Positions 61,163 through 64,000 of a stretch of 64,000 nt of DNA are shown in pieces. Made by a program: the position numbers and the translations under genes. Position 1 is the stretch's first letter, and the number at the start of each line of letters is the position of its first letter. Origin of the DNA: Temnopleurus reevesii (lineage: Eukaryota; Echinodermata; Echinoidea; Temnopleuroida; Temnopleuridae); NCBI GenBank assembly GCA_036244855.1, contig BQKZ01000100.1:59824-123823 (forward strand), read 5' to 3'. A model generated the notes under the pieces. The model was given only the letters and a program-made list of their open reading frames with translations. It was not told the origin of the DNA and searched no databases.

Positions 61163-63766
61163 CAGGGAGGAATAAATATCAAAAATGATTTGACAAAAAT
61201 TAAATTATATAGACGTGTCCATGCAGGACTCCATGTAAGAGGGTAATACGTTTAGTAGAGACTTTTCGGTGATGATGCATCGCTCCTTCTATCTTTTACA
61301 AATCCTGGATCAGCCCAGGTGCATGAATATTGATTCACTGCAGGGATGAAAATATTGCTGTAATATTTGATTACGAATCTGAGATAAATTGGAAATGAAG
61401 TTCACCTTGTAATTTTTTTTTTTAAAGAAGAAAAAAGATAATCTTACAAAAATAACGAATTAGGGTCAAAATACTTTCTGACATTGTTTGATTTTTTTTT
61501 ATCCATTTTCTTGCCGAAGGGGTTTACTAATTAATATCACTTTGTGTTACTCTACTTGAGAAATATTTTCCCATCTCTACATTTTTTCTATGAAGTTTGT
61601 ACCCAACATTTTTAAAACTGAATATAAAGAAATTATACCTACTCAATTTAAAAATTCAATTAAAAAGGGGACAAGACATAGGTGTAAAAAGAACTTTGAC
61701 TACTTATAGTTCGTAAGAAAAATTCATTTTCATTATCTGACAGAAATAAGAAATATCGGTTAAATCAATTTTTGCACACTGTTTGATTTGTTTATCATTT
61801 TTTCCCCGCTGAAATGTTAAAATGAATTCTTTAATTTTTTTGCTATTCTTGCATGTGAAAGGTTTTTCTAGCTGTCCATTTTTCCACAAACCCTAAATCC
61901 ACCCCGTCCCAGTATAGATTCCCAATCGAGATAACTACTCTCGCCAGACAAATTACACCTGAAATTTATTTCCCTCCATCAATCAGGGCAGATGGTTCTA
62001 ACGAACTAACTATTATTCTCATCACCCCCATAAATCAAAGTGAAGTGGCGAAGAATAATAAAGGTATGTGGCGGCAGCTAACATTCATCATTATTCATCG
62101 CAGTCTTTATGACGTCAGCGGGAGTAAGATAGGTAAGAGCTGTGTCTAAATATTGAGGATATAAAAAAGAATACCGGGGGGGGGGGGGGTTGTCATGAAA
62201 ATAGCCCTTCAAAGTTGAAATTACTTACCTCTTAATTGCCCATTAATAATAGCATCCTTTAAAGTTTATCTTTTTCGTGAAGTACGTCGCCCTTTTTTAT
62301 TGGATACATGGAGAACATTCAATTGACTCCGTATCAATCATTGGTCATATCCTGTTTTGTTGTTTTTTAACATTATCACGTCTCAATCTCCCAATATATC
62401 CTGAAGCAAATAAACTTATTAATCACGTGTTAATGTTTTATCGGAAGACGCCTAGCAGCTATCTTAATCGCGGCGTCGCTTTCGTACGGCTCGAGGGCCG
62501 ATCGTTTCCGAAACTCCAACATTTATTTCACACTTTGACAGGATTGCGAGTTAAATGGGAATCAAATGTGATTTACATTTTATTTTGATCTAGAAGTTTG
62601 GAAAAAAACAAATAATACTGGGGCGGTATCAGGATTTTTGAACAGAGGATGGAATGAATTATTCTTTATATTAGTGGCCTGACCACAAAACAATGAAAAA
62701 GAAGACTGAATAAGAATATAAAATAGAAAAATGTTCTTTATCAGCATGATTGATGGTGGAGTAGAAAGAAATGAAATTAGGTCTGTAAATCCAAGGGTGA
62801 CCGCAGAAGGCTGCCAATAAGCAAAAAGAGGGTATTTACTGGCAAGGGGGTACCCATATTACTCCTTTTTTTCCCTTACCAACTGTAGCGTTCAATGCAC
62901 AGGGCAGATGTTTGTCTGAGTAAGATTTTATGCGTCAACAAATTCAGCATTGATTATACTATTCAGCTATTAGGATAACAATTGAAGTCCATCACCCTCT
63001 GGTGAAAACAAATTTATAAGAATGAATTAAGTTTAAGAAATAATCTAATTTGATTCATAAGTGAAACACGAAAGATACGTGCATTTTGATGACGATGTCA
63101 TCATCTAATTCAAATGTTGTTGTTTTTTGTCATCCTTCTATGGTGTCCAGAACATTTAAAAACGATATCCCAAACTTAAAAAAAATGATTGTTTACGACA
63201 AATGTTAAAAAGGAAAATATGCCTTTCATAGGCGGCCAGTACAACAAAGGGCAAATTTTTAAGAGGTCGTAAAGTATTATTTATAATTATTTAATTAGTC
63301 TGTATCATAAAAATCGTTACTAAGAGGCTATAAACCATAAATGTTTCTCTTTAGTACGCCTCTAGAAACCTCGTAAAAAGGCACATGAAATTATCTTCAT
63401 GAAGTAGAAAATCAATATCATTATAATTCATTTGCTTGGGTTGAATATCTTCTCATATCCGTGTCCCTCGATTAGCAAAAGATTTTGGCGTTTTTCATAA
63501 GAATAATTTTTTGGTCGTTAATTGTTATTTTTACTTTTTACTTCTGCGTGTCTCTTATGTTCGTTTTCTTGTTTTGTAGGTTTCTTGTGTGTGTTTTATG
63601 CTAATTACTGCTACTCAATTTAGAATGTATTGTTTATTTTTATCGGTCAGCCTTCCATAGGGGCACCTTCTTTTTGCTGCTAATTTCTCAATAAATACGT
63701 ATTTTTATTTTGTGTTTTAATGATGCTTGTGAAATAAGTGGATGAACTGAACTTAGACCAGAGACC

Positions 63767-63949
63767 TGTAACATAACATATACAGTTACACTTAAGGTAA
63801 ATATTAATTGTGAAAATTCCTGGCAATAGTTTTTCTCATTCTATAAATTAATTATAAATATATATTATAAGTCTATGGCAAAACATGTACCATACATATT
63901 CGATTCATTATCAATTTATCGTATCTCTTTTATGTTACAGGCCTCTGGT
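63767..63949. mobile_element. MITE family A, copy 5 (longest)
   Basis: Begins ACCAGAGACCTGTAACATA and ends TATGTTACAGGCCTCTGGT, a 19-bp near-perfect inverted pair extending the family TIR outward by several bases. The interior again has AGTCTATGGC (core in the other orientation) and TTTATCGTATCTCTTTTATG. About 183 bp. Confidence 0.8.
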
Positions 63950-64000
63950 GAGACTAGGATTCATCATGATAATGCTGGACTCCTCCTCCCCTCCCTCCCC

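Larger units (their letters stand above)
57311..64000. other. Non-coding right end with several elements
   Basis: Besides the elements listed separately (58883, 60921, 63767) and microsatellites, the sequence is AT-rich with no convincing reading frame. 59572-59640 contains an AATTCGAACC word that might be a SINE relic. Confidence 0.5.

Overview
This is animal nuclear DNA: AT-rich (roughly one third G+C by eye), dominated by non-coding sequence, microsatellites, tRNA-derived SINEs and small terminal-inverted-repeat elements. The one unambiguous gene encodes a muscarinic acetylcholine receptor of invertebrate-deuterostome character. Together with the dense palindromic MITEs and tRNA-headed SINEs, this fits a marine invertebrate, most likely an echinoderm such as a sea urchin. 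The species assignment is inference.

Layout. 1-47.4 kb: gene-poor. Near the left edge is one possible terminal exon on the minus strand (851-1019). The rest is non-coding and carries at least six families of short inverted-repeat elements: family A (TIR GGGGCCTGTAACATAAA), family B (palindromic, GCCCCGGTCACATAGG, probably TTAA-targeting), families C and D, a 267-bp foldback at 37.8 kb and a CAGGCGCGCACC element at 40.4 kb. It also holds four or five tRNA-derived SINEs, a degenerate ~90-bp tandem repeat (26.6-27.1 kb), a ~128-bp one (44.7-45.2 kb), and a diverged duplication (39.6/41.1 kb). 46.97-47.41 kb: a SINE split by a 256-bp ACACTCTAAAAC-ended element, directly upstream of the receptor exon.

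47,448-~49,330: the receptor exon. A 3' splice site leads into a short 5' UTR, an uninterrupted 576-codon reading frame, and a nearby AATAAA. The splice site shows that at least one upstream non-coding exon exists; I could not locate it. The receptor has M1/M3/M5-like (Gq-type) intracellular signatures, with substitutions at Asn6.52 (Ser) and in the DRY motif (DRF).

49.3-64 kb: gene-poor. Two elements flanked by TTAA (49,952-50,332 and 58,883-59,386), a hairpin-bearing element at 55.45-55.74 kb, further C, D and A family copies, and a sharply bounded ~4.8-kb block (about 52.5-57.3 kb) in which GAC is four- to five-fold enriched on the plus strand only. That block is the strangest compositional signal in the window and I have no established explanation for it.

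No rRNA, true tRNA gene, CRISPR, operon or virus-like reading frame was found. Most reading frames of 60-120 codons here are chance frames or lie inside repeats.
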